Positions 1 through 13,402 are shown, numbered from the stretch's first letter. The stretch is DNA of 64,000 nt from Lingula anatina (GCF_001039355.2 NW_019775933.1:62001-126000); one strand, 5' to 3'. Numbers and translations are program-made. Notes: generated by a model not told the origin, from the sequence alone.

Positions 1-380
1 CTAAATTAAAATGCTTTGAGACACACACAGTAGAGGTGTGTTTTTCAATGAGTCCAAATCATATTAGTGAAGAACCTTTGCAGCATGGTCCAGTTAACAG
101 CTTCCTGCTGAGGCACTCCTCCAGCATTGATTGGCAGTGTATTATTTTTGTATATTGATGGCATGAAGAATATTTTGATGAGAAAATTAACAATAGAAAA
201 TCATCAAATATTGTGTGTGTGTGTTTACGAGTGTTGTGTGTTCCCACCTTTGCAGAGAGGTCACAGTTAAAACTTAGATCAACACTAAGCTATTTTGAAG
301 CCCTTCTTGACAGAGACCTTTGTAGGTAGTGCATATTATTTTTCCTTTTTGAAAAATATCACATCAGTGTTTTTCAAACT

Positions 381-640
381 TAGACTGGGTTCCCATATCT
401 AGATCGATATTACAGGTTCGATCCATCTCTGAGGGTTGTCCTCGTTAAATTGCTTTTAGCTTAAGTGACTTAGATGACTGGCACTCCTGCTGAAGCTGCT
501 AAATGATAAGTAATTACCCCTTAGCAGCTTCAGTAGGCATGACAGACATCTAAGCCCCTTAAGTTAATTGCAATTTTGCGAGAATCACCTTAGAGATAGA
601 TTGATCCACAGTTTGGACGACGGGGTCTGGGAATGGTTCC
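381..640. mobile_element. Diverged palindromic MITE (family A)
   Basis: The two halves are imperfect inverted complements. The left end reads GACTGGGTTCCCATATCTAG and the right end contains GGTCTGGGAATGG. Inside are the family landmarks TTAAATTGCTTTTAGCTTAA, a central AATTACCCCTTAGCAGCTT, and AATTGCAATTTTGCGAGA on the far side. The same layout occurs at 42803, 54267 and 58684. This copy is more diverged, so its ends and any target-site duplication are uncertain. Confidence 0.55.
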
Positions 641-1087
641 TTGCAGAGTTTTACTCAATAGAACATCATAATTGTTATATAGGACAATTAAGTTAAGAAG
701 AGAAACATAATATTATAAAGTAATAAATGCAGTTATATAAAAGCAATTGATCTGAAGTAAGGTTATGACTTGATCTTTTCTATAGGCGAATATTCATAAA
801 ATTTCAGATGCATGATTTATAGTCACAAAAAATATAATTACAAAAAATTTATTTCTATATAGTATTTGTGGTGCTTTTACTGCATAGAATAGAACTATAG
901 AGGAGCCTGCCTTTTCATTTTGTTGCTACCACTCAATAGGAATGCTGTCATTTTAAGAAATGATGACAGTATCTGAAAAATTCATTATTTTCCCCCACAT
1001 TAAAATGTGATTAATTTTTAAACCAAAGACTAGATGCACAATGACATTCTGGTAATGGGTTTGATAGATGAATAATTCACATTTGCT

Positions 1088-1165
1088 GCAAATGCAATAT
1101 TAAGATTCGTTACAGCATATTTTTTGGCAAATGCAATATTAAGATTCTTTACAGCATATTTTTCG
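1088..1165. repeat. Tandem duplication, 39-bp unit x2
   Basis: The motif GCAAATGCAATATTAAGATT starts at 1088 and again at 1127. The units differ by G versus T in the next segment (CGTTACAGC against CTTTACAGC) and by little else, so this is a recent local duplication. No coding content is seen. Confidence 0.85.
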
Positions 1166-2861
1166 TATTGGCTACATACTTTGCATTGTTAATATGCATT
1201 TAAAAGTACACTTCAATAAAGTATGTGCTCATAGGTGTGTAAAGAAGCTGTTTGATTTCTTTTATTTTTGTAACTTATGCAATTCATGAACTGTGATTAC
1301 TTGTGACTTTCCCAATATTAGCTTGGTAAGCACTTTGATTTGTAATCTTATTATTTATTTTTTCAATTTTAGAAAAAAATGGAGACATTATGGACACCGT
1401 ATTGTTGAAGAGGTTTTTATTCCACAAGTTCTCATAACATAACTTTTTTACAGATGCAGCTGATCAAGAAATGGCCAAAGTAAAACTTTGAATATATGTA
1501 ATACAGTAATACTACATCAGTAATAAAACATGTAGTAAACCCTTTTCAGCTGTATGACTCAGTTTGGTTTATCTAACAAACATGCTTAAATAGATTTTAA
1601 GATAACAGATAAATATGATAATAAGCCCATGCAAGGCTCACTTCAACACAAATTTTTATCCAATTGTTCAAGTGGCACTTTTATTTTTATCTAATATTTT
1701 TTTATGACTGACAAAAAAAGTCATTATTACTGGTCAGGAGCCATATAACGTGAAAATTGGATAAACAGGATGTGTTAGAGAAATGAGACACTTTTCATGA
1801 AAATATTATCCAAAAGTATACAATTTTCTTGTAGATATCTACATCATAACTTCATATGATCTTTCATCTGCCCTTGTTTTCCTGTGGCAATTTGCACATA
1901 TTTAACACCAGCATGAACATGTTTTTGTAAGGTTATATCTGAAATCTAACATACGCTGTATACATCCATTTATATCTCAACATTTTTTCATTATCCTTGT
2001 ATAAATAAAAACCAATCAAACAATCAAGTAACCAACGAAACCAACCAACCACAAAGAAAAACAAACAAACAGCTCTACCTATGACACGTAGCATAATTTA
2101 TCGTGATTCTTTCAGTTGTTACGGATGTTACATACAAATGTACAGGAAGTTGATTTATTACAAGCTTTTTGAATTGTAGGTTCTATTTGCACACACCTAT
2201 CATTATACAACATACATTCTGAAGTCTTTGCTTCAGAAAAAAGCCAGAATACAATCTTATATCTTTGCTTCAGAAAAAGCAAGATCACCTGAAATGATTT
2301 TAATATAGTATTATTACAGGTAAAAACAGGTGAAAATACATGTCACTACCCTGGCAGGTAGACTGTTTTTCTTCAGGGTCCTGCTGACCTGGGGTTTGTT
2401 TCACCAAGCAACATGGTTTCCAGGGACTGTTGTTATGGTATCCTTCTCTAAATTTATCATTTACATTGAAGCTGGAGAACCCTGTAATGAGAAGTCATCC
2501 GCCATTGAAGGTTTCTTGAACCAGGTCCTTTATGTAAAAATAGCCTTATACGTGGAAACCTCTTTTTTGTTGTAATTCTACAGAAAGTATCTGTAGTCCC
2601 CAGAATTTTGCATTATTTGTCAGTAATCATTAGAGTACTATCTCTTAATAGACTGAATAGATAAAGTTATGACTTGGGTCATAATGGTACAGGAAAAATG
2701 AAAGTAAAAATATTTCATTTTAGTTGAATGTTACACCGAATCCTGAACTTGCATTTGAGTATTACTGTCTTTCATCTATTATTGTACAAGCTGGACATGT
2801 GCTGCCATGGAAATTGTCACCAATGGCAGGGGCTGATTCTGACAAACAGAAAAACTTCCTT

Positions 2862-2931
2862 GGTTAACAGTAAACTATCCAAGTTAACAGTTTACTACCC
2901 AGGATAACGATTTACTACCCAGTTTAACAGT
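2862..2931. repeat. Degenerate short tandem repeat (about 19-20 bp x3-4)
   Basis: Successive units read GTTAACAGTAAACTATCCAA, GTTAACAGTTTACTACCCAG, GATAACGATTTACTACCCAG and then a partial TTTAACAGT. It lies in AT-rich non-coding DNA and has no evident function. Confidence 0.75.
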
Positions 2932-3579
2932 CATAACTACTTCTTACATCCAGTCAGATGTGAATTTACAGTAAACAGTAAAAACAACTCTGAAAAAAAT
3001 ATGACTGTCTCAGAGATGACCCAGAATAAATTGTGAATCGATCCATAATTTGGAAAAAATTAGGCCCAATACATGAACTTGAATCAATAATTTTCTTATA
3101 CAGACTGTCATAATTTCAAAAGTTAGCAAACGAATAATTTGCTATTGATCCATGTAAGACAAAAGTGATACCAGAATGAGCCCAGATGTATGGTAAAGTT
3201 TTTCTGAATACAGTTGGCATACGGTTGCTTTCATCTTCACTGGAAAAATTTTTCCACCGTTTAGTTTTGACCTTTCTTTTGAAGAAGGTTGCCTAAACAG
3301 CAGTAGTCAAGTTTACAATCAGGTGTGCACTTCTGTTTGACATGGTGTTATGGTGTTTTGCACCTTAATTATCATCAGAGCAGATGTCTTGTGTCGGAAA
3401 ACAAACAGACAAAATGGAGGAGGAGGTGGAAAGGGGATAAGATGAGACCTCATGATTCAATTTTTTGGCAAAAAATGTTTACGGTTACGATAAAGAGAAA
3501 TAAATGGTTTGCAAGAGGTACCAGCAGTAGCCATTTTATAAACAGGTTTTAATAGATGTCTGTTAAAAAGATGCTTGTC

Positions 3580-3720
3580 AAAAAAAAAATAAATAAATAA
3601 ATAAATAAATAAATAAAAAATAATAATAATTAAATAAAATAAATAAAAAAAAAATAAAGTAAAAAGAATGAAAGTTGTAAAAAGTTAAAAATGGAAATAA
3701 TATGGAGAAAAAGAAAATAG
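3580..3720. repeat. A-rich (AAAT)n low-complexity tract
   Basis: The tract begins with an A run, continues as AAAT/AATA repeats, and decays into purine-rich A/G sequence. It could be a decayed poly(A) tail of a retroposed sequence, but I see no retroelement body upstream, so simple low complexity is the safer label. Confidence 0.75.
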
Positions 3721-4214
3721 AAAAAGCAAATTTGTAAAAGGAAAATAAATAAAAGCAGGAACGATAAGCTAATACATCAGCTATGATACATATGAATAAC
3801 TAAATTATTTGTCTGTGGGTTTAGGTTGAAATCAAAGGCAGGTGTAAGTGAAATATACATTTAAAAACGGCTATAAATGAGGTATTTATACAGAAGATTA
3901 AAACCATACACATAAAAAAGTAGGACCTTACCTTGATATGGTAAATAAGTGATACTGCAAGCTCATTGTTCCATTGACATTTTTATCAATAAAATTAATA
4001 TAAATAGACATAAATGTTCTTGTCATCTAAGTTCATTTTTATATTAGGAAGATATATTCTGTATCAGTGATAGAATTTTTCAGTGTTACCCTTGGTGTGA
4101 AACCTATCTTTGGATACATTTTCAAGTCTGTCATTGGTGGCTATGAAATCAGCTACTTCAAAAATATGTCTTCATAAATTGGTAGTCTTCTGAGCAAAAA
4201 ATCCACGTTGGGCA

Positions 4215-5660
4215 CTATAGGCAAACTTGACTTCCAGTGGAGTCATTATCTTTCATGATGGCTACTGTCTCAATTTTTACTTCATGGTTTAGGCTGCCCT
4301 TTTCAGCTCCAACAAGTTTTACCTTCAGTCCGTTACATGGTGGAGGTCCTAGGAACTGCTCTTTGGGTGTAGCTTTTTTGCCATTTTGGGGCACATCTAG
4401 ATAATTTTTGTTTTGGACACTTCTTTGTGGTGTCAGAGTTGTCACATTTGTATTTGATGGATATTTTGACATTTTTGTAGTTTCAAGGTCAGGTGAGACA
4501 GAAGCCTCTCGCTCCTCTGGTGGACCAAATGCATTTGATGGAGCATTAGAAGGGGCCTCAGTGGGAAGTGCAATTTCATATGTCGAGCTTCGTCGTGTTC
4601 CTGTGATTTTATCAATTATGTAACGCAGCTCTTTTCGGTAGTTTTCATTCAGCCATCCATAAAGAAAAGGGTTAATGCAAGCAGAACTCACAGCAAATGC
4701 TTTCAAAATTAAATCATACAATGTGTCGTAGTTATCAGAAGTGTTGTCTGAATAGTATAACCTCAAAATGAGTACAGTTGAGAATAAACTCCATGGCAAC
4801 CAGCAGATGATGAAGAGAATCACAATGGCTGCCAAAATTTTGGTGGTTCTGGTTTTACGTTCGGAAGGTTTTTTGCGATTCTTTAATCGTAGATAGATCT
4901 GCCCATAAAGGACGATAGCAATGACCAAAGGAGCAAGAAACTGAGTGACAAAGGTTACTACAGTGTAGATACTCTTCTGATCTTTATTTGGCCAATTTTC
5001 CTCGGCACATAATACCCTCTGAGTCTCCATTAAAGCCTTGAAACTTTTATTTTGATCATCTTCCCATAAATCTGTGTAGATAAACAAGGGTATTGCAATG
5101 ACAAAGGCAATCATGTTTGACATGCATATCAGTAGCACTGCGGTCCTCTTGGAGATTCTTGGCTTCATCGGATGCAATATCAGACGGTACCGATCAAAAG
5201 CAATCATCAGCATTGTTAAGGTGGAAGTATATATTGGAATAGCAAAAGATGCAAATAAGACTTTGCACATCACCCGTCCAAAGGGCCAGTTTTTTACCAG
5301 TTGGTAGTACAGCTGGAGTGGAGTATTAAAAGTCAGGAGAGTTATATCAGAAATGGCAAGAGTACAGATGAAAATGTTGGTTACCGTTCTCATGTGGCGA
5401 CGACGGAAGACTATATACACAATGAAGACATTTTCCAGGACTCCCATAGCTATCAGTATAGAGTAGACAGCCACTATGATCCCTTTGCTCACAGGATAAT
5501 CCACCAAACTCAACCTTGGAGTGCTGAGGTTGTACAGCATATTCTGTAGCTCCTCTGGGCTGGAATTGCATAAAGAAATATCAGTTTCAGATAGATTGGT
5601 GCCAGAACACATATCAGTGAAATCAAGCATTATCCATATATTTTTTCTAAATCCAGTCAT
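4215..5660 (-). CDS. GPR83-like rhodopsin-class GPCR, intronless
   Basis: This is a class A G-protein-coupled receptor of the plasma membrane, probably a neuropeptide receptor, in one uninterrupted 481-codon frame ending in TAG. Extracellular N-terminus: N-glycosylation sequons at residues 22, 32 and 44. TM1 is about 58-84 with N77. TM2 carries LAISD with D105. C132 and C218 can form the TM3-ECL2 disulfide. DRY is 156-158 and is followed by a HPMKPRIS segment. P244 is in TM5, CWLP is 286-289 and NPFLY is 330-334. Helix 8 reads WLNENYRKEL. From memory, the HP-KPRIS and NPF-Y-WLNEN blocks match vertebrate GPR83 closely, better than NPY or PrRP receptors. Human GPR83 is about 423 aa, so the 130-residue Ser/Thr/Pro-rich tail here is long. 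The usual TM4 tryptophan (4.50) is Asn182. The first ATG has a poor context (T at -3). Met11, at 5630, has A at -3 and may be the true start. The ligand cannot be inferred. Confidence 0.9.
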   Translation of the reverse strand: MTGFRKNIWIMLDFTDMCSGTNLSETDISLCNSSPEELQNMLYNLSTPRLSLVDYPVSKGIIVAVYSILIAMGVLENVFIVYIVFRRRHMRTVTNIFICTLAISDITLLTFNTPLQLYYQLVKNWPFGRVMCKVLFASFAIPIYTSTLTMLMIAFDRYRLILHPMKPRISKRTAVLLICMSNMIAFVIAIPLFIYTDLWEDDQNKSFKALMETQRVLCAEENWPNKDQKSIYTVVTFVTQFLAPLVIAIVLYGQIYLRLKNRKKPSERKTRTTKILAAIVILFIICWLPWSLFSTVLILRLYYSDNTSDNYDTLYDLILKAFAVSSACINPFLYGWLNENYRKELRYIIDKITGTRRSSTYEIALPTEAPSNAPSNAFGPPEEREASVSPDLETTKMSKYPSNTNVTTLTPQRSVQNKNYLDVPQNGKKATPKEQFLGPPPCNGLKVKLVGAEKGSLNHEVKIETVAIMKDNDSTGSQVCL

Positions 5661-8041
5661 TGACTTTGTGTAAAGTTTTACAATCTCATGGTATGCACAT
5701 CCAAAATGATGTCACTGCAAAGTCCCTTTTTTATAGCTATCGCTTTCCATTTCAGGACAATAGCATTGCTTCCAAGGTATCTGTTTCTGGTATGCTACAT
5801 TATAGAGCTGCTGACAACCATAAAAACTTCACAGGAAAGTACCTCTTATAGCAGCAGCACTAGTCTGACTTCATTCATAGGTTTGCTATTAAGCTCCATA
5901 TTTTTCATCATGATCTCCTAGTATCTTTTACTTTTAATCAAATGCAGTTGTTCAAGTTATGCCACACAGCTAAGTAATTTTTGTGTTTTCACATAGTTGA
6001 AAGTATGCTGTATCAAACTACTTGGTGGACAGTAATGCCACTTGTTTTCAGTTTCCTAGAATCAACTATTCCTCGAAACTGCATGTATATCAAAATCTGG
6101 CACCTGTGAATCATCTCATATTTTCACAATCTTCATTTAGCAAGAAGAAAAACCTTGTGAACTTCAATCCAATCATTTGAAACATAAACACCAATATGTC
6201 TCAGCTGGCCTGTTTTTCCTGAACAATTATGAGATTTAAGCATGAAATTTTTTGGGCAGTCCAATGAAATGGATAGCCGTGAGCAATAATGAGCTCCTGC
6301 TGTTTTTTTACCCAAGCAGATAAATGTAAGTGTTCCTTGATAGCTACTCAGACACACACTGATGTGAAGTTGAATGCTCTCATTAATATGCAGGCAGTTG
6401 TGATCACCTGACTTTCAGCTCTACATTATACGCCTGCAGATTGTCGCTCTGCTGGAGTCTCCTCCTCTATCAATACGTAACGCTTTTCATGAACCCTACA
6501 TAATAAATCTTTGACATTAGATGCAATTTTTCTTAACCAGACTTAATTAAAAATATTGGACAGATAACTGGCCTCATTTTAAAGGAGGCATTTGAGATTA
6601 AAGCTCTTCATCATAACCCCTACTTTTTACAGTCAGTTCAAGTGTTACCCTCTCATGATCCCTAAACTATAAGTTTTGCGCATTTAGTGATAAAAACAAA
6701 GGAGAATTGCCTTATGCAATTTTTCATAAAACACTGAATAGAGAAACTAATGGTCTATATTTATAAGGAAGTTTGTGTTGCAAACATTAAAATCATCAGG
6801 CAGATTGGAGTGAATCAAATCTTAGGAGAAAAACAATTTTTGTGATGAGATCAACTGTGTTTTCTCTGCAGGCATCTTTCGTGCTGAGTTTGATTTGCAA
6901 CTTCTTTTCTTTCTCAATAGCCTCTCTGCATGCATGCTAAGAAAATCATTATTAACTCATTCATGAAATGAAGTGTATAGGAAGGCATGCTTCTCAAAGC
7001 TTAAATTTGCCAATGCGGCTGTCAATCACCTTGTGATTGACTGATGGTTCAAATGGGTTGATTTAAACATTATAAGTAGACTTTCGCCTGCTACAAATAT
7101 TGGCTGAATTATTTAAGTGATCCTGAAAATGGTGTAACCAGCATAGAGTGAGATTTAGGTAAATAGCAGTAGCTTGTTTGGTTTCAAAGTTTCCACCTCA
7201 TTTGCATGTTTTTTATTATAATCAATTTGCATCTCTGTCAGGTATTAGATAACTGCATAATTTTCACCTAAGTTATCCTGTTTGCTACATTGACATATCT
7301 TGTTATGAAAAGTTAAATAACTGACTGTTAAATGACCTAACTATACAGTGTACCTATTCCTTTTTAAAATTGACAAGAGACTAAATAGCACGTGCCATAC
7401 TGTTTTTTTTTATTAATGAGATTCTCTTTCAAAGGACATCAACCTGTGTTTTGGATAAAACATTGAATGAACTCATACATAGTAGAATTTTTGCTTCTGA
7501 AGTCATTCAGTGCAGCTGATTAACAATCTTGTTATTGGAATCAAATCAGATTCATATCAATATTTTTGGGTAAAGCATCAGCTTTTACATTAATTGGCAG
7601 ATATATAAACCAGATGAAATGACTTGGTCAATGATTAGGATACAGAATTGTGCTGTTTTTGCTATCAATCCAGTTAAAAAACCATTGGCAATGATGTTCA
7701 TGGACATTCCAAGCAATAAACATGAATTCCTTGGAAGTGATCAAGAGATTCAAGGATGCCCTCAGAATACATCACCGTATGTAATTGCATTTGTTTGCAG
7801 AAAAGTGGAAGGATATTCTCAAGCGAGTCGTTTAAAAGTTGTTTCTGTTTGTTTAATGCTCTTCCTTGCAGTGATCCATTAGTTGCAATTGTTTTTGTGT
7901 GATAGCTCATGCAAAGAAAACAGTGATGAAGAACATTTTAATCAATTTTAATTGATTTACCCATGGCATAACATATGTTTTTATGCATTTGTACGAACTC
8001 GTTGCTTCCTATATTTTTTTTAGAGTTGCTTCTTATTATCA

Positions 8042-8052
8042 TACACACACAT

Positions 8053-8102
<50 letters not shown>

Positions 8103-8123
8103 AGAGAGGGAGAGAGAGAGAGA
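8042..8123. repeat. (CA)n microsatellite followed by (GA)n
   Basis: A nearly pure CA tract runs to 8100 and is followed directly by a GAGAGAGG-type purine tract. Open frames across it encode only Thr-His or Val-Cys repeats and are not genes. Confidence 0.95.
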
Positions 8124-8994
8124 ATTAACTTATTATTGCAGGGATGGAAATATATTAACCTTGTCCAAATGGCTGTAGAAATTAACACTCTGGTTTGTGA
8201 ATAATGTATTGTTCTTGTACAAAAAGGACGCAAAAAAATTATTGTATTTTTGTATTACGGTACCATTAGGTAATTGGTCTTGATATTTTAGTGTCAAATT
8301 TCTGCCACGTTAATAACTTTTTTCATTTTTTTTTGACAAGCAAAAGTACTTGATAGATGATAATCTTAGTGTATCTTAATCTATTAAGAATTATACCACT
8401 TTGGTAATCTTATTTACGTGTATCATGTTGAATGCTAAAGATGTGAACAACGATAAATAGTTTCTCTGAAGCATGCAAAAAGACTTCATTATACTACATT
8501 ATCGGCTCTAATGTGGGACTGATAAGTGTGCTTTTGCTGTTTGATGTAATTGAGTATAAAAATTTATGTTAATTTTATAGCTGTTTTTGATCAATTAGTG
8601 TCAATGTTAGATAACTTCACATAAAAGTCAAACTCATTGTTATCTGATATTAAGGCCTACATGAGAGCAATTCATACTGTGGGAGTGAGGGAAAAAGTAC
8701 TACTTAGAAAATAGTTGTAGAAAATTGGACGCAAACTAGTAACAACTACCATGGCATAAGATACATGCAGATAAGATGGGGTCAGAAACCCAGACTTCGG
8801 CAAATCTGCACTGTTAAAAGATCAGTGGCAATGATGAAGATATAGTGATGGCAGACATTTGTAAGTGTACAACTGACAGAACACCAACTAATGGTTGATC
8901 ATCAGAAGAGTTTTTTTTCCAAGAGCAGTGATTCTCAGTATAGTTTGATCCTCAATACAATGTAGAGATGGTCAGAATGGAGATTCCCGATGTA

Positions 8995-9050
8995 GAGATC
9001 ACTGGTATAGAGACATCTAGTGGAGATCACTGGTATAGAGACATCTAGTG
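8995..9050. repeat. Perfect 28-bp tandem duplication
   Basis: The unit GAGATCACTGGTATAGAGAC plus ATCTAGTG occupies 8995-9022 and is repeated without change at 9023-9050. Looser relatives (TAGAGATGGTC, AGAGTCTTTTCC) flank it, suggesting an older degenerate array. Confidence 0.9.
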
Positions 9051-9933
9051 GAGAGTTTCATAGTATAGAGTCTTTTCCTAGCAGATAGTTCCCCAGAATA
9101 AAGATGGTCCCCATGTGGATCCACACACACACCATGTTCTTTTCCTTTGTCCTATAATTGGTTTTCTTCAACTATTGTTAAGGTTATAATACACATGAAG
9201 GCCGGGTTATATATAGAACGTGCCAGATGACTGCAATTTATGACCAATTTCAAGTTATTGTGATAGTTGGGATTGTGTTCTCTTTTTTGGTTTTCTTAAA
9301 GAAGAAGGAAAGAAAATAGTGGCATTTCACCCTGTACCAGAAGGACATGCCAGTACAATGTTAAAGTGGAGAATGATATTGCGATTCATGTACTTGTACA
9401 TGAACATATTATGAGGAAAAAACAGATAAAAAAGAATGTGAAAAAAAAAAACAAAATGATGAAGTGTCTTGGGAACTGAAGCAAAGAGGTTAAGGCACTC
9501 AAGTCATGCTTTTAGCAAGATTGAATTGTTGCAGTTCACTGCTGTCAAATATATGAATCTTAAAAGACTATCTCCAGACATGCCACCAGTTGCATTGCAG
9601 TTTTAATATTAGAAATTTAAACCATCTCCAAGAATATTACATATCTATCATAACCTGCGTTGGCCTTGTTAGTACATAGCTTAAAGCCAAGATAAAAGAG
9701 TCAAACTACATCTAACCAGTCTGTAATAACTGTTGTATGAAGGAAGAACAAGCACATATAAGTCGCTCAATGTCAAGGGTTCGTTTTGCTGCTGGGGCAT
9801 AAGCTACTGTAAAACACTATTTCCGCAGCTACTTAATTACATGATTTTTCCATTTAGACTAATACACGGGTACCTTCATTGCTCAGTTCGTTCATCAATC
9901 AGCTTTGACCTCTGATTGCACTTATTATGCCAT

Positions 9934-9964
9934 ATATATATATATATTATATATATATATATAT
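9934..9964. repeat. (TA)n microsatellite
   Basis: Two TATA runs are joined by a short break. Non-coding. Confidence 0.9.
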
Positions 9965-12900
9965 GCTTATCACACCATAAGCCATAATGATAAATACATA
10001 AATGAATAAAAGTAAGAAATGAAATATATGAAAGTTTAAAGTAACTCATTTGAGATTGATATTAGAACTTTACACACAATAATTTTATATGGGTAGGATA
10101 GCTTGTGGAATATTTAATTCTTCTGTACATGTATTAATTTTTCCTAGTGATAAAAAACAACATTTATTAAACAAAGATAAAAAAGAATAAAATAGAAATT
10201 GTTAATATGGTTGAAAAACTGTTAAATATTGGAAACACCATGGCAATGATTAGACCTACATGTATATATCATTTAGTCGTGAATCCTTTACTAAATAATA
10301 TATACTGTGCTCATATATATTTATTTTTTTATATTTTACCTGGCTGAGGTCTGGGCTCTCAGAGTGTGGTCTAGGTTTAGATATTTGCAGTGTCTGATGC
10401 ATTACAACTCACCGGTTGCATTCTGTCTGATCTGATCAAGATTACTACCCTCTCAAAACTTTTGATGACAGACAGATATTCTTAATAAACCATATCACCC
10501 AGACTAGATTGCAAGAATTTGAAGGGTGTCAAATTTTCAAAGAAACCCAGGTAATCACTGTCAAGAACTAGATGTCTGCTGACATCTGATCTTTTTACAG
10601 TTTGCTGGGCATTAAATTCCTTTTTTATATATTTGACACCCATTTCCATCGGACTCTTTGAAATGGCACAAGTATAAAAAGACTGACAAAAGCGAGCACT
10701 AATAATAGAATCTCCGACTTTTTCATTTGTCTGAAATCTATTTTACTTTGCCAACAACTGACACCATGTTTGTTCTTAAAGATAACTATGACTTTAGCTG
10801 TGATTGACCTCATTGAACAGGTATAATTGTACATTAATACTCTCAAATCTTTTACTTAGTAAGATAGAAACACTGGTATATTCCATGTGTTTTAGCATGC
10901 AGAATCATAAATCTGTTTTAAGATCCACTTCGTGATTTTTGTTGAGATTCCAAAATGTGTTAGATAATTACTGGCCACCAGGGACTGGCCATGGGCACTT
11001 ATTGATTAATTGGCACTTAAACAAGTATGGTTAATGTCTATTTGTAATGCTTATATTTTTTTATGAACAGACCAGACTATATAAGCAATCAAGGTGAAGG
11101 TATTATTTTCTGAGAAAAAGATCTACAAATTAGCTAAACATCTCATTTGGGTAATTGCCTGTCTAAAGAGCAGGTGTCTCTGGAAACTAATTTGACTGAA
11201 GGGCCATTTACCTATCAAGTTGAATAATCTTTACAGGACAAAGATAATTTTAGGAAAAGTGCAGAATATTTTGAAGGTCTCCAGCTTCACCTTCATAAGT
11301 TGCTTCTCTATACTTTGATATTGAAGGCCACCGAAGAGGAACTTTGGTGTTTGTAAATCCATGCAAATTTAAAGTTTTTCCTCATAATATGAAGATTGTT
11401 TTGTAGCAATTTAAAATAGGACATTCTGGCATGATATTTTTTCATCAAGATTTTTTAGAGACCACCTTTACCTTACAAGGAACATGCTATGCTGCTTTAT
11501 TTCAGTGTAAATGAAATAAATAAGCTGATAATAGAAAGATGTTTTTTTAAAGTAATTTAGAAACTCGTAGTGCAGAATTGCAGTTTATAAGGCTTTAGTC
11601 ATTTCTTTTATCAGTGTATGGAGATATTTTCAGATCACAGTGAAAAAGAATTTTGTCCTGGCAGCTTTAGCTATGTGTAACCTTATATTAAACTGAAAAT
11701 AAAAGGGAAATGGAATGTGTGTACACTACGTACCTCCCATGTGAAGATTCCCTAAGTGGAGAATTTCTATGAATCAGAAATTTATAAAAGACCATCAACT
11801 TTGGATGGCACCTTATTGCTCTGCTTGAGGATATTTTGATCTAAATTATTTTGAAATTATTCTAGCACAAAACTGCTATAGTATGAGTTTTTCAATTTTA
11901 AGTGGCAAGTGGCTTTGATTGTACCAAATCCATATCTAACAAATTATATTGTGTCTGAAGAATGTGTTCAGATACAAAGTTTAACCCAGATTTAGTTGGG
12001 TTTGTGCATACGGTAGATGATAGATTGAAGATCATATTATGCTATTATAGATAGAAAGTGAGGCATCAGTCATGGATTTACCACAAAACTGTCAAGAAGC
12101 AGTGACAATTAATATATCAGACAGATTAAAATTATGGTAATCATGCTTCAAATAGCATTGTCAGGTTCACTTATTAAAAACCAAAAGTACATATTCCCTA
12201 GCTTCTACTGCAAAGACGTAAACGTAATGGGTATTTTTAAAATGTGCGTATGATGGATTATATTTTCATCTGACTTTGATCATTAGATATTCTGATAAGT
12301 ATTTTAAAGCCAATCACACAGTATACATACTCATTTCTGTTTCTCATCTCTTAAATTATTTGATAAATTAAGGCAAGTATGCAATTTTTTTTTGACAAAT
12401 GGTATGATTTTATAGTTATATGAAGTATATCTTCCCCACAGTTTGTCTTTAAGTAAAGGGAATAAGAAAAATTTGTATATTTGTCATTTTTTTAATTCTG
12501 AAATTTTGTTTATTTGTTAACTTACAGATACCCTTGCCAAATGTTATAAATCATCTAAGAGCTGGCATTTATGCCATTTAAAGAAATCAATAGAATTTTG
12601 TTACATTATTTTTTCTTCTAAATATGTTTGCTACTTAAATTATCAAATATGCTTTTGATCTTAAAATAGAAAAACTCAAATGTAACCCTATCAAATGTGC
12701 AATAGAACCCTATCAAATATATAAATTGTCTTTTGAATAATAAAAAAAAGAACAGCGAGAAATCATATGTTCACATGTTTCCTATGTACAAAGCTATCAT
12801 TTTGATAAAAGCAATATTTCTGTTCCGTCTCTTTAATCCTGTATTACTTTCCAATTACCTGTGAAACCTGATTTATAGAGCATTGATATGGAACTAGAAC

Positions 12901-13341
12901 AAAAGTGCTTGATGATAATTATACATTTTATTTGGTGCCCAAGTGAGAGAGAATATTAATTGACATTTACAAAGTCAATTGACCTGTAGTGATTCAGAAG
13001 AGAGTGGCTATAAGTTATTTAACCCAATTTCCTCATCCTAGTTCATTTCTCTCTTCAGTCCTCATTTTTTACCATGAGTTTTTATCCCAGCTGAGGATGA
13101 TCCTGTTTTCCTAGATACCTGTGTTATCTTCAGCTGGCCCTGAACTTTACTGGCAAACATTTTATCTGAGCCAGAAAATCAAATTTTAATAACCCCGGGC
13201 CCCAATCTTGAGAAGGCTTTTGTTTAAATGTGGAGACGTGAATTCAGAATGGGGAAAATTGTGGTTGATCAAAATGGGCTCAATAATGTTTCCTTTTCTT
13301 CCATTTATTAAAAAAATGTAATTTGTTTTTCAAGCTAATTT

Positions 13342-13345
<4 letters not shown>

Positions 13346-13402
<57 letters not shown>

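Larger units (their letters stand above)
1..4214. other. AT-rich intergenic region, no gene recognised
   Basis: I see no exon-like stretch with conserved protein similarity on either strand. The few open frames are short, AT-rich and unlike any family I know. The stretch holds a diverged MITE near its start, two short tandem duplications and an A-rich low-complexity tract, all listed separately. It also includes the 3' flank of the minus-strand receptor gene that ends at 4215. I could not identify a convincing polyadenylation signal for that gene. Confidence 0.6.
5661..13345. other. Non-coding stretch upstream of the receptor
   Basis: These 7.7 kb lie 5' of the minus-strand receptor and so should hold its promoter and any 5' non-coding exon, but I could not place either. 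Open frames here are short, AT-rich and show no conserved family. A 9-bp inverted repeat with a 3-bp loop sits at 7021-7041. Microsatellites and a 28-bp tandem duplication are listed separately. I looked for the missing 5' exons of CPSF2 (MBL and beta-CASP motifs) and found none. Confidence 0.5.

Noticed and set aside
5301-5549. Plus-strand frames opposite the receptor (also at 4408 and 5098)
   Set aside because: They are antisense shadows of the GPCR coding sequence with no family similarity.
7619-7882. 87-codon plus-strand frame with a fairly even composition
   Set aside because: No recognisable domain and no splice or codon-use support; frames of this length are expected by chance in 64 kb.
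7983-8233. Open frames with Thr-His or Val-Cys repeats
   Set aside because: They read through a CA microsatellite; the same applies to the frames at 15120-15464 and 42305-42659.
8830-8856. Possible short exon ending GACATTT before GTAAGT
   Set aside because: It has a good donor-like sequence but no convincing acceptor, an upstream stop, and no match to CPSF2 or another family.
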